From: Balneolaceae bacterium
GTDB taxonomy: Bacteria > Bacteroidota > Rhodothermia > Balneolales > Balneolaceae
Assembly: GCA_006969905.1 (NCBI GenBank)
Contig: CP030887.1
Span: forward strand, 2,468,730 to 2,532,729
Length of the DNA: 64,000 nt
Direction of reading: 5' to 3'
Shown: piece after piece, positions 1 through 8,964 of the stretch
Layout: each line of letters begins with the position of its first letter
Numbering within the stretch: position 1 is the first letter of the stretch
Notes under the pieces: generated by a model
Databases searched by the model: none
Told to the model about the DNA's origin: nothing
What the model saw: only the letters and a program-made list of their open reading frames with translations
Position numbers and translations under genes: made by a program

Positions 1-1040
1 TAATCGTTGGTGCCAAACCCGGTTGTGGTTATAATGGCAACTGCCTGGAAAGCTCCATAGCGTAATGCTTCAAGAATAGCATAGCCGTCAAAAAACCACA
101 GGGAGAATGAGATACCCAATATCCCAATTAAACATACCAGCGAATAAAAGCGGACTTCGCGGTTGGCAAAAAAGGTTTGAGTTTCTCCTCTAAGCAGGCG
201 GAAGTGCATGGCAAAGTTAATTCCTGCCAAAAACATGAAAAGCGTAATAACCCAATCAATATATGCAGATTCAAAACCCTGAATACTGGCATTTTTAGTG
301 GAGAAACCACCTGTAGCCAAAGTTGCCATCGCGTGATTAATAGCATCAAACCAATCCATGGAAGGGTGAACCCAGAGCAGAACAAATTCGATAGCGGTAA
401 AGGCTACGTATACCACCCAAAGCAGCTTTGCGGTTTCCTGTACACGGGGTGTGAGTTTATCAGTGGTAGGGCCGGGCGATTCAGCCTGGAAAAGCTGCAT
501 GCCCCCAATTCCTAACAGGGGTAAAATAGCGATGGATAAAACGATTATTCCCATACCGCCTAACCAGTGTGCAAGCGACCTCCAGAAGAGAAAGCTTTTG
601 GGTATAGATTCGATATCAGGGTTGGTAAACCCATCAGAGGTGGTTCCGCCAAGTATGGTAGAGCCTGTAGTGGTAAGCCCGCTGATAGTTTCAAATACGG
701 CATCGGTGTAGCTGGGCAATATCCCGGAAATCACAAAGGGTAAAGCGCCTACCAGGGAGAGGGTAAGCCAGGTAAGGCTTACTACCAAAAACCCTTCCCT
801 GATACGAATCTCGTTTTTGGGTTTAAAGAAATACCAGAGTATACCCCCGCTTGCAAAAGCAATTCCTGCTGAGATCAAAAACGCATGCCAGGTATCTTCT
901 CCGTAAATGAGATCAATAATAGCAGGGAAGAGAAGGGCAAAACCCATAAAGAATACAAAAGCCCCGAGGATGCCCAGAACCACCAGGAAGTCAATAGTGG
1001 GCCGGTTAAAGGCATCAATTACGCTTTTGGGTTTAGCCAT
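1..1040 (-). CDS. trkH: TrkH-family potassium uptake channel subunit (3' end outside window)
   Basis: Membrane channel subunit of a Trk/Ktr K+ uptake system. The gene reads leftward from an ATG at 1038-1040 and stays open to the window edge, so about 346 N-terminal residues are seen of a family usually near 480. The translation shows many hydrophobic helices and three pore-loop selectivity motifs: TTTGST near residues 123-128, ATGGFST near 240 and TTTGFGTND near 340. The ATG directly abuts the trkA stop codon with no gap, so the two are almost certainly one transcript. TrkA should be the cytoplasmic gating ring for this channel. The C-terminus is missing only because the window ends. Confidence 0.93.
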   Translation of the reverse strand, partial: MAKPKSVIDAFNRPTIDFLVVLGILGAFVFFMGFALLFPAIIDLIYGEDTWHAFLISAGIAFASGGILWYFFKPKNEIRIREGFLVVSLTWLTLSLVGALPFVISGILPSYTDAVFETISGLTTTGSTILGGTTSDGFTNPDIESIPKSFLFWRSLAHWLGGMGIIVLSIAILPLLGIGGMQLFQAESPGPTTDKLTPRVQETAKLLWVVYVAFTAIEFVLLWVHPSMDWFDAINHAMATLATGGFSTKNASIQGFESAYIDWVITLFMFLAGINFAMHFRLLRGETQTFFANREVRFYSLVCLIGILGISFSLWFFDGYAILEALRYGAFQAVAIITTTGFGTND

Positions 1041-2393
1041 CTACTGGAAAAGTTGGGTTACTTTTTCAACTGCTTCCGGCAAGCAGAATACCATGACCCT
1101 GTCTTCGGCTTTAATTTCGGTTAAACCGGTAGCGATTTCCACCGAACCGTTACAAAGTATACCCCCGATAATACACCCGTTTGGAAGCTTTAGGTCTTTG
1201 AGTTTTTTCCCCACTGCTTTTGATTTTGGCGAAGTCAGCAGTTCAATTACTTCTGCTTTTATCCCACGTAATTCGGTAACAGAGATGACTTTGCCTTTAC
1301 GGACATAGCGGTGTATTTCGTTAGAAGCTGCTACTTTTTTATTCACTACTGCGTCCAGGCCGATAGTTTGACTTAGGGGAATGAAATCAGGTTTAGAAAC
1401 TAAGGCCACCGTTTTTTTAACATCGAGATGCTTCGCCATCAGGCAGGAGATGATGTTGGATTCTTCATCATCGGTAACCGCTACAAAGGCATCCATATCA
1501 GTAATACCTTCGGTTGCCAGGAGATCAGGGTCTGTAGGATTTCCATGTAAGATCATAGCTGATCTCAGTTCAATGGCGAGTTCTTCAGCAGAATCATAAT
1601 TCGGCTCAATAAGCTTAACCGACCAATCACGTTTTGGATCTCCACATAAAATCCGGGCTATCATAGAACCAATAGCTGAGCCTCCTGCAATCATAATACG
1701 ATTTAGCTTTGCTTCAACTTTCCCGGTTGTTTTAACGATTTCAGGTATATCCGGGGTCTTTGCGAGGATAAATACCTGGTCAAATTTTTGCAGCCGAACC
1801 GGGCCATGGGGAATTAGTGTTAATCCCCGCCTTGCTATCGCTACCACCCGAAAAGTGATATCCGAATGCTCTTGTGCATATTCAATTAGTGATTTTCCAA
1901 TAAGGGGAGAAGTAGAGTCGAGCCGGATTCCAATCAACTGCATTTCCCCTTCAGCAAGGTTGATTACATCGCTGGCGGCAGACCGTTTAAGCAATTGGGC
2001 AATTTCCTGTGCTGCACTCATTTCAGGATGGATCATTACATCAATGCCCAAATCCATTGGCTTTAAAGGGGAATTGTGGGTAGAGAATTCATCACTTCTC
2101 ACCCTGGCAATAACCATTTTAGCACCCAGTTTTTTGCTGATCATGGATGCGATCATGTTTACTTCATCTATACTGGTTACGGCAATGGTAATGTCTGAGT
2201 CTTCAACTCCGGCCTCGGCTAAATCTTTGGCTGAAGTGGCATTTCCTTCTTTTACTAAAACATCAAGTGTATCAGAAACACGGGTAAGGCATTCTTTCTC
2301 ACGATCCAGAACAATTACATCGTGCTTTTCTTTAGATAGTACGCTGGCAAGATCATAACCAATTTCCCCAGCACCAATAATAATAATCTTCAA
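1041..2393 (-). CDS. trkA: Trk system potassium uptake regulatory protein TrkA
   Basis: Cytoplasmic NAD(H)-binding gating protein for the TrkH channel encoded immediately downstream. At 450 residues it has the usual duplicated layout: two RCK_N Rossmann domains, each followed by RCK_C. The first nucleotide-binding loop GAGEIGYDLA lies at residues 7-16, and a second, GGSAIGSMIA, lies near 237-246. The start ATG follows about 80 bp of intergenic DNA after the PKD-protein stop. First in a trkA-trkH operon. Length and domain order match the family and nothing is unusual. Confidence 0.95.
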   Translation of the reverse strand: MKIIIIGAGEIGYDLASVLSKEKHDVIVLDREKECLTRVSDTLDVLVKEGNATSAKDLAEAGVEDSDITIAVTSIDEVNMIASMISKKLGAKMVIARVRSDEFSTHNSPLKPMDLGIDVMIHPEMSAAQEIAQLLKRSAASDVINLAEGEMQLIGIRLDSTSPLIGKSLIEYAQEHSDITFRVVAIARRGLTLIPHGPVRLQKFDQVFILAKTPDIPEIVKTTGKVEAKLNRIMIAGGSAIGSMIARILCGDPKRDWSVKLIEPNYDSAEELAIELRSAMILHGNPTDPDLLATEGITDMDAFVAVTDDEESNIISCLMAKHLDVKKTVALVSKPDFIPLSQTIGLDAVVNKKVAASNEIHRYVRKGKVISVTELRGIKAEVIELLTSPKSKAVGKKLKDLKLPNGCIIGGILCNGSVEIATGLTEIKAEDRVMVFCLPEAVEKVTQLFQ

Positions 2394-2410
2394 AAGAGAT
2401 GTTTACATGT

Positions 2411-2476
2411 GATTAAAAAACAAACTAAGCTACTCCATTTTCAGATGAAAAGAAACATCCTAAGCAGGGTAGCTTA
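2411..2476 (-). terminator. Possible terminator of the histidine kinase-FecR-PKD transcript
   Basis: TAAGCTAC (2426-2433) pairs with GTAGCTTA (2469-2476), with an internal TTTTCA/TGAAAA hairpin between them. On the minus strand the structure is followed by a T-rich stretch (complement of 2411-2424). The outer arm overlaps the stop codon of the PKD gene. The large loop makes this less certain than the other terminators here. Confidence 0.4.
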
Positions 2477-5400
2477 CTCTGTTACAACAATCAGGTCTAC
2501 GGATATCGGTTGTGATTGAGCTACATTTCTGTCTCTTACCTCAACGGTAAACCTGTTTTCTCCTCGGATTAAACGAACGCCTAACTGCATGCCTTTCCCA
2601 ATGATCTCGCCTCGTTGTTTCCAGGTATATTCCACTTCACGCATATTCCTGTTTACGGTTGGGGCTTTAAGGATAAGGCTTGGGTTAGCCGGGTTCCAGT
2701 TCAATCGTTGTGGTTGAATCTGTTCTGTAAATTGCAGAGGCGATACAACTTCAATCTCAAAGGATTGGTTGGTTGCTTCCTGGCCCTGGGGTACCCATGC
2801 TAATTGGAAAGTAGTAACTCCGGGAGAGTATCCAACCCATTGATCCTGGTAAATAGCCTGGTTTTTGAATCTCCAGTTTTGAGGAACTCCCAATTCAGAA
2901 ATAGTAAGTGTACCACCTACAATTATTTTTTCAGGGTAAGTGGGTTTAACAGTTGGCAGCGGAAGGGGGGTAAACTCCACAACTGCTGAATCAATGGAAT
3001 TTGGCAGGCCACGTCCATCATTTTGGATCAGCGTTACTGTGTAACCTTCCATGCTTTCTGCGCGGAAAGCAGGAGTTGGAACGGGGCTCCCATTCACTTT
3101 CCAGCTGGACGACAGCATATCATTATCACGATCCTGCGCTAAACCGCTCTGGAAGTTAACCATTTGATTCAGATAGATCTTTTCAGGGGCTATAATGGAA
3201 GGTGTGGGTGAACTATTAGCGAAGAAGGTTTTTTCCTGTGTTACTTTACTGTTAGATGCCGATGAATTATCAGTAATTTCCAAAGTAACTTTATGCTGCC
3301 CGGGGGCTATGGTTTTTATAAGCTCTGATGCATTTGAGCTTACAAAACCATCATCCAGGTACCATTTATATTCTTTGATGTAACCGTCCGGATCGGAAGA
3401 AGCCATAGCGTCTAATCGTAAATCGGTTCCTGCTGCTACATTTTGAGGCAGGTTCCATGAAATAACCGGAGGTGCATTCACTTTTATCGATTTGGTGAGG
3501 CTTATCGTATTACAGGAAGTGGTGGAATTGGTTTCCAGCTCAAGGGTTACGAAGTATTCACCCGGTTGATTGAAGGTGTATGAATTTGTTAGGCCATTTA
3601 CAACTTGTTGTCCGCTTTCAGTATCAATTAACCAGCGAGCTGTTTTAATACCGCCTTCTGCAACAGATGCAGAACCATCTAAAGTGATAGTTTCTCCAGG
3701 AATGGCATATTCAGGGAGAGTGAAGTCAGCTTCAGGCCCTTCAATTACGCGAACGGTTGCTGTAGTTTGGCTTACATTACTACAACGCCCTGATCCGGAA
3801 CCTTCTACAGTAAGTGACACTGTGTAAATACCTGGCTCGGTAAATACATGGTTAATTCTTGGGCCTGTATTTGTTTTTCCATCACCGGTATCCCAGCTAA
3901 AGGAGGGAAGGGCACCTGAAGGATCGGTACTGGCAGAGCCGTCAAAAGTAATGCTTGAGTTTACGCAAATAGTAGTGTCTACTATATTAAGTTTTGCAAC
4001 CGGAGAACCTTCTATTATAACCGGGATCTTTGTAATTGTTTTTTCCCCAGAGAAACCGTCATCCAAAGTTAGTTTGGCTTCATAAACGCCGGGAGTTTCA
4101 TATACATAAGAAGGGTTGGGTTCATCAGATTGTTCGCCATTTCCAAAATCCCAGTTAACGCTGAACGGGTCTCCATCGGGATCAAAGCTTTGTGCACTAT
4201 TGAATAAAACTGTCTGTCCCGTACAGGAAGCGATCTCAGCATCAACTACTGCCTGTACCGGCCTGTTGACTAGCACACGGATGGATTCTGTATTTTTACT
4301 GTTTGATAGTCCTAACCCATCATCCAGTGTTAAACCGATAAAGTGTACACCGGGCTCCGGGGCAATCCAGGTGAAACTTGCTTCATTTCGTTTACTTCCA
4401 TCGGGTAGTGTCCACTCAAAAGAAACCGGGTTGTTGTCCAGGTCATAGCTTGCAGAAGCGTCCAGTTTTATTGCCATGGAATTTGAGCGAACAACAGGTT
4501 CGGTAACAATATAGGGCTGGTGGTTTACATTGGTTTGATCTTCAATGGTAACCGATGAATTGGAGAGCCCGTCAGAATCTTCTACAGTAAGCCGGAAAGA
4601 TTGAATACCGCTTTCCGGGAATATTCGTTGAATCTGTCGGCCTTGTAGCGTGGTTCCGTCAGCAAACTCCCAAAGATATTCTTTAATGGCTCCATCTGGA
4701 TCATAAGAATCTTCAGCTGTAAAAATTATTTCTGTATCGGGTACCAGGTGATCAGGTGTGGTTTTCCACCGTGGTACAGGAGGGGCATTTACCCGGATCT
4801 GCTTGGTTACAATTCCTTCTGCGAGCTCGTATCCCGAGTTATCTTTTACTCTCAGTGTAACATCATAGGTTCCAACCTGGTCAAAACTCAGGGAAGCATT
4901 AGGGCCGGTTGCAACCGAATTCCCATTAGCAAACCATTCGTAAGAAGTTACTGAACCATCGGCATCTGTACTGAGCGAACCGTCAACTGTAAAGCTTTCC
5001 CCTGGTGCAACCACCTCCTGCATAGCAAAATCAGCAACGGGATATTGATTTATCACTACGATATGTTCGGCAGTACGTGTACTGTTTGAAAGGCCTTCGC
5101 CATCATTTACTGTAAGGGTAACCCTGTACTCTCCGGTGCGTTGGTAAAAATGATCAACATTTGGACCCGATCCTCTGTTTCCATCACCAAAATCCCATGA
5201 GTAAGTGGTTAGTTCTGATTCAGAATCAGTGCTTTGTTCAGCAGAAAACGAAACCTTAGAAACTGAAGTCATATCCAAGGCAGTAATTATGGGGTTTGGA
5301 GCAGAATTAATCCGGATAGTCCTGGACAGCTCCTGTGTTGAATTGGAAACTCCTCGTCCGTCATCCACTACCAGTTTTACTGTATATGTGCCAGGTTCGC

Positions 5401-7192
5401 TAAAACTATATTCAGCAAGCTGGTTTTCAGCGACTAAGCCATCATTAACAAACCAGTTAAAACTTAATGGATCTGAGTTTGAGTCAGTGGAAGACGCTGC
5501 ATTAAGATTGATAATATCACCTGGGGCAGCTTTTTCAGCGATTGTAAAAGAAGGAACAGGGGCAGAGTTAACCTCATAAGTTCTTGAAACAGTATACTCC
5601 GCATTATCAGAAGGCGAGCCATCATTAACGGTCAGATTTACAGTATAAATGCCCGCAGCTGCATGAGAAACGGAAACACTATTTCCCACAGTGGTTTCCT
5701 GGATGCCATCACCACTCCATGTATAACTGAGTGTATCATTATCAGCATCACTTTGATTAATTGCGCTAATGGTAACGGTTTCGTCAGTACCAATTACAGG
5801 TGTTAATCCAATTTCGGAGTAGGGCTGTGTATTAACACGGATACGAATCTGCTTTTGATCAATGCTACAGTTCGGAGTGTTTCCTCCATCTGAAACCCGA
5901 ACGGAAATAGTGTATAAACCAGAAACAGTGCTTGAGAAACTAAAGGTTTTATCAGTACCTCTTAAAGATCCGTTTACAAACCAGGAAAATGAAATTGGCC
6001 TTCCTTCCAAATCATAAGATTTCTCAGCGGATAAAACGAGTACTTCTGAGGGAGAAATGATTTCTTTGGGGGTTTCGAGCCGGGCAAGTGGAGGCGTATT
6101 GACAAACACTTCTTCGCGATAGCTCCAGTACTCAGGAAAATATGTTTTTTGATTGGGTATAAGGATATCGAGAGGGGCGGGCCCTGTTGTTTGAAATGAA
6201 ATATTAGGAGAAGCTCCGTCTGCAAGCTGTTGTGTTCCCAAGATCCAGCGGGCACTACCTAGATCAGTAGAGGAGAACGCATTACCACTAATTTCAAAAG
6301 ACTTTTCGGTACACCTCCGGGAAATAACTTCATCAATAACCAAATCAGGTTTTGTTATTTGATCAGTTACAATGGGTTCAAATAGCCATAAAACGGGAGA
6401 GTTGACCCCATACACCGTTAAGGTATTCAACCTGTCTCTGGAGCCGCTTATGGTTAAGCCCCACTTATTGTCTATTCCAAACTTTGAGGGTAGAATGCCT
6501 GAGTTTCTTATCGGGTAAATTTCCCCGAATGAGTCAATTTTACGAATGCGGGAGTCTTCATTTCCTGCAGCTACCAGATCGGGCTGATCACCTGAACTTA
6601 ATAGATAGGGTTTCAACTGGTAGTTCTTACCAGGGTTTGAAGCATATAAACCAATAGAAAGATCAATGGCGATGATTTGCCATGACCTTCCGGATAGAAC
6701 TTCCCCGTTGGAAGAAACCACTCTGAAATTGAAACTGTTAACATCATCTCCATCATCAACACTAACGCGTACCACGTAGCCATTTGCGCCGGCATTTGCA
6801 TTTAGCTGGGCAAGTGGAACCCAACGGTTTTTAAAACGCTCTTCATCGAGGGTGGTAAGCTCAGTTAGGGAATTGGCTGTTGCACTTTTTACCTGAACGG
6901 TGTTGCCGGATATTGAATATATATCATCAAAACGGAAGGTCTGGAATAAACTCGTTGTATTGGCACCTCCCTGGGTTATTAAATCTACAGCACCCCCCAG
7001 GCCTGCATCAAAAATCTGGAGGCTCCCGTTTGGGGCGCCATTTGTTGGTTTTATCCAAATGTCATATTGGTTACGGGAGTCACCACTCAGGATGGTTGAA
7101 CTTTTTCCTGAGATGGAAAAATATATTTCCTGTGCTGAAGCCGTTTTTCCTAAAACAATAAATAAAACAACAATAAAAAGTCGTTTAATCAT
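2474..7192 (-). CDS. Large secreted protein with about 12 tandem PKD-like domains
   Basis: A 1572-residue exported protein of unknown function. Residues 1-20 form a signal peptide ending in ASAQ. Residues about 20-370 are an unassigned N-terminal region. From about 370 to 1400 come some 12 PKD/Ig-like repeats of 80-90 residues, recognised by an opening NxxP, a central SxDxD and W(x)FGDG-like strand, and a recurrent LSNS before each boundary. The final 170 residues are another beta-rich region. PKD domains mediate binding on extracellular proteins. No catalytic domain, cell-wall anchor or clear type IX sorting domain is visible. It is the last gene after the FecR protein (11-bp gap) and histidine kinase, which suggests a surface partner of that pair. 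Confidence 0.85.
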   Translation of the reverse strand: MIKRLFIVVLFIVLGKTASAQEIYFSISGKSSTILSGDSRNQYDIWIKPTNGAPNGSLQIFDAGLGGAVDLITQGGANTTSLFQTFRFDDIYSISGNTVQVKSATANSLTELTTLDEERFKNRWVPLAQLNANAGANGYVVRVSVDDGDDVNSFNFRVVSSNGEVLSGRSWQIIAIDLSIGLYASNPGKNYQLKPYLLSSGDQPDLVAAGNEDSRIRKIDSFGEIYPIRNSGILPSKFGIDNKWGLTISGSRDRLNTLTVYGVNSPVLWLFEPIVTDQITKPDLVIDEVISRRCTEKSFEISGNAFSSTDLGSARWILGTQQLADGASPNISFQTTGPAPLDILIPNQKTYFPEYWSYREEVFVNTPPLARLETPKEIISPSEVLVLSAEKSYDLEGRPISFSWFVNGSLRGTDKTFSFSSTVSGLYTISVRVSDGGNTPNCSIDQKQIRIRVNTQPYSEIGLTPVIGTDETVTISAINQSDADNDTLSYTWSGDGIQETTVGNSVSVSHAAAGIYTVNLTVNDGSPSDNAEYTVSRTYEVNSAPVPSFTIAEKAAPGDIINLNAASSTDSNSDPLSFNWFVNDGLVAENQLAEYSFSEPGTYTVKLVVDDGRGVSNSTQELSRTIRINSAPNPIITALDMTSVSKVSFSAEQSTDSESELTTYSWDFGDGNRGSGPNVDHFYQRTGEYRVTLTVNDGEGLSNSTRTAEHIVVINQYPVADFAMQEVVAPGESFTVDGSLSTDADGSVTSYEWFANGNSVATGPNASLSFDQVGTYDVTLRVKDNSGYELAEGIVTKQIRVNAPPVPRWKTTPDHLVPDTEIIFTAEDSYDPDGAIKEYLWEFADGTTLQGRQIQRIFPESGIQSFRLTVEDSDGLSNSSVTIEDQTNVNHQPYIVTEPVVRSNSMAIKLDASASYDLDNNPVSFEWTLPDGSKRNEASFTWIAPEPGVHFIGLTLDDGLGLSNSKNTESIRVLVNRPVQAVVDAEIASCTGQTVLFNSAQSFDPDGDPFSVNWDFGNGEQSDEPNPSYVYETPGVYEAKLTLDDGFSGEKTITKIPVIIEGSPVAKLNIVDTTICVNSSITFDGSASTDPSGALPSFSWDTGDGKTNTGPRINHVFTEPGIYTVSLTVEGSGSGRCSNVSQTTATVRVIEGPEADFTLPEYAIPGETITLDGSASVAEGGIKTARWLIDTESGQQVVNGLTNSYTFNQPGEYFVTLELETNSTTSCNTISLTKSIKVNAPPVISWNLPQNVAAGTDLRLDAMASSDPDGYIKEYKWYLDDGFVSSNASELIKTIAPGQHKVTLEITDNSSASNSKVTQEKTFFANSSPTPSIIAPEKIYLNQMVNFQSGLAQDRDNDMLSSSWKVNGSPVPTPAFRAESMEGYTVTLIQNDGRGLPNSIDSAVVEFTPLPLPTVKPTYPEKIIVGGTLTISELGVPQNWRFKNQAIYQDQWVGYSPGVTTFQLAWVPQGQEATNQSFEIEVVSPLQFTEQIQPQRLNWNPANPSLILKAPTVNRNMREVEYTWKQRGEIIGKGMQLGVRLIRGENRFTVEVRDRNVAQSQPISVDLIVVTE

Positions 7193-7203
7193 GCTTCCCT
7201 AGA

Positions 7204-8964
7204 TTACTTTACTGTAAATGATTTAGTTAAATAAGTGACTCCGCTTTGAACATCTTTGAATGTAACAGAAAGTTTGCCTTGTTGCACATTCATTGTTACA
7301 CCCCAACGGCCTTGAGAGTCAGTTTTAATCAGTTTTTTAGTTTGATTGTTTTCAAATACTACTTCCAGGTTTGGGTAAGCCCTTCCCGAAAATGTAATGG
7401 GTTTGTCAGAAGCATTAAACTCTTCCCGCAAAGCACCAAGATTTGTATTTATTTTGAATACTACTTCAGGTGTTAATTTAACAATCCGAAGGGATTTTAT
7501 TGATTCATTCCCGGAATCATCAACCGCCTTAATATCTGTTTTTTCATCAATTCCTGAAAGTGTATAATTGGATTTAAATACCCCCGAGCTTGTAACAGGA
7601 ACATTCAGATCATTTACGCTAACCTTTGCATCCGGTTCGGTGACTCCTTCAATGGTTATTTGATCAGAAGTAGTAAACAATACTGAGTTATTTAGTTTGT
7701 CTCCAAAAATTGGCGGGGCCTGTGTATCCACATTTCTGATAACACGGGTAACCGGAGAGTAGGGGCCTCTTAAGCCAAGTTCATCAACTGCCAATACCTT
7801 TACGTAAGTAGTGCCTAAAGGTATGTCCTGTATGTTGACCCGGGTTCGATTAGTTTCTACTTCAGTAATATCCTGTTCAAAATTGTATGATGAACTATAC
7901 TGAATTATATAGTTCACGGCCCTTTCAACAGGTTTAAAATTGTATATAAAATCTTCGTTATAAATAATGGAGTCTTTCTTTGTAGTAGCTAGTTCAGGGG
8001 CAGGCAGCAGCTTGATTGGAGGAAGAGGAGCGCTATTACCCCTGATGATTGTACCTTCATTTTTATTGATAGTAACAGTGATGTCATTAACACTCACATT
8101 TGCTACGCCATCATAGTTCGTTAGCTTCACATTATCACCGGCTTCATTTTCAGCATAGAAGTTTTGAGTTTTAAGCTCAGTGGTTGACGCACCTGCATTC
8201 AGGATATAATTACTCTTTTCCCTGCCGGCTGCAGAAAGTTTTGAAAGCAGACCGCCTTCCACCAGGGTAATTTCTGTATCGGCACTCTCGTCAAGGCGGT
8301 CAATACGGGATTTACGGATTACAGCTGTTGTTACAGGATTAACAGTAATATTACTGCCATCTGTGAATGAGAGCGTAGCGTAGCTTTCCTCAGCAGTTTT
8401 AATCCCATCCGATTCCTTGAAAAGATCCCCTTCAAAAGCATCTTGCCAGTTTGCCAACAGGCCAATTCTTTTGTCAACATTTCCGCTCTTCTTACTGAGT
8501 TGAGCCTGAACATTTACCAGCCGATTAGTGGTTAACGTTGACTCAAGATTATCTACCATAGATTTTAAGGAAGTGCCAATAGATGAAGCAGTTTCAATAT
8601 CTCCATTCTTAACGGCTTCCAGGTAATCAGAAAAAGCCTTATTGGTGTCTTTAAGCTCATTTTTTGCAAAGATGGTAGCTCCCTCGCTAATCAGTTTTTT
8701 TACCCTGTCTTGCTGCTCTTCATAAGAGAGGGATATGGAAGAGAAGTTTTGCAGTTGGGTAACATCAGCCTTAGTTAAGATAAATGTGTTGTTCCCAACA
8801 TCGTGATTGGCTAGGCTTACCAATATCGGCCAGTTTAAACTGTTACCACTATAGCGTTGTGCCATTTCCTGAAGATCACTTGCAGAAAATGACAAATTAC
8901 CCTGGGCAGCCAGATTTGTAACCACAATTGTCAGGAAAAGAAAGAGGGCAAAAGTCTTTTTCAT
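7204..8964 (-). CDS. Exported FecR-domain protein with Fn3/Ig-like C-terminal domains
   Basis: 586 residues with an N-terminal signal peptide ending in LAAQ. The first 180 residues are helical and charged. A FecR-like beta domain follows at about 190-320, with the typical pattern of a TDGS turn, a VEGG segment and later asparagine-rich strands. A fibronectin-like domain lies near 335-420 and two Ig-like domains follow to the end. FecR domains in Gram-negative anti-sigma regulators sense periplasmic signals, but here there is no transmembrane segment or sigma factor nearby, so a scaffold or sensor role in the periplasm is inferred. The start overlaps the kinase stop by 4 nt (ATGA), showing translational coupling. 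Confidence 0.8.
   Translation of the reverse strand: MKKTFALFLFLTIVVTNLAAQGNLSFSASDLQEMAQRYSGNSLNWPILVSLANHDVGNNTFILTKADVTQLQNFSSISLSYEEQQDRVKKLISEGATIFAKNELKDTNKAFSDYLEAVKNGDIETASSIGTSLKSMVDNLESTLTTNRLVNVQAQLSKKSGNVDKRIGLLANWQDAFEGDLFKESDGIKTAEESYATLSFTDGSNITVNPVTTAVIRKSRIDRLDESADTEITLVEGGLLSKLSAAGREKSNYILNAGASTTELKTQNFYAENEAGDNVKLTNYDGVANVSVNDITVTINKNEGTIIRGNSAPLPPIKLLPAPELATTKKDSIIYNEDFIYNFKPVERAVNYIIQYSSSYNFEQDITEVETNRTRVNIQDIPLGTTYVKVLAVDELGLRGPYSPVTRVIRNVDTQAPPIFGDKLNNSVLFTTSDQITIEGVTEPDAKVSVNDLNVPVTSSGVFKSNYTLSGIDEKTDIKAVDDSGNESIKSLRIVKLTPEVVFKINTNLGALREEFNASDKPITFSGRAYPNLEVVFENNQTKKLIKTDSQGRWGVTMNVQQGKLSVTFKDVQSGVTYLTKSFTVK

Noticed and set aside
885-1308. Plus-strand open frames opposite trkA/trkH
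   Set aside because: They are antisense shadows of genes with clear family motifs and have no sensible composition.
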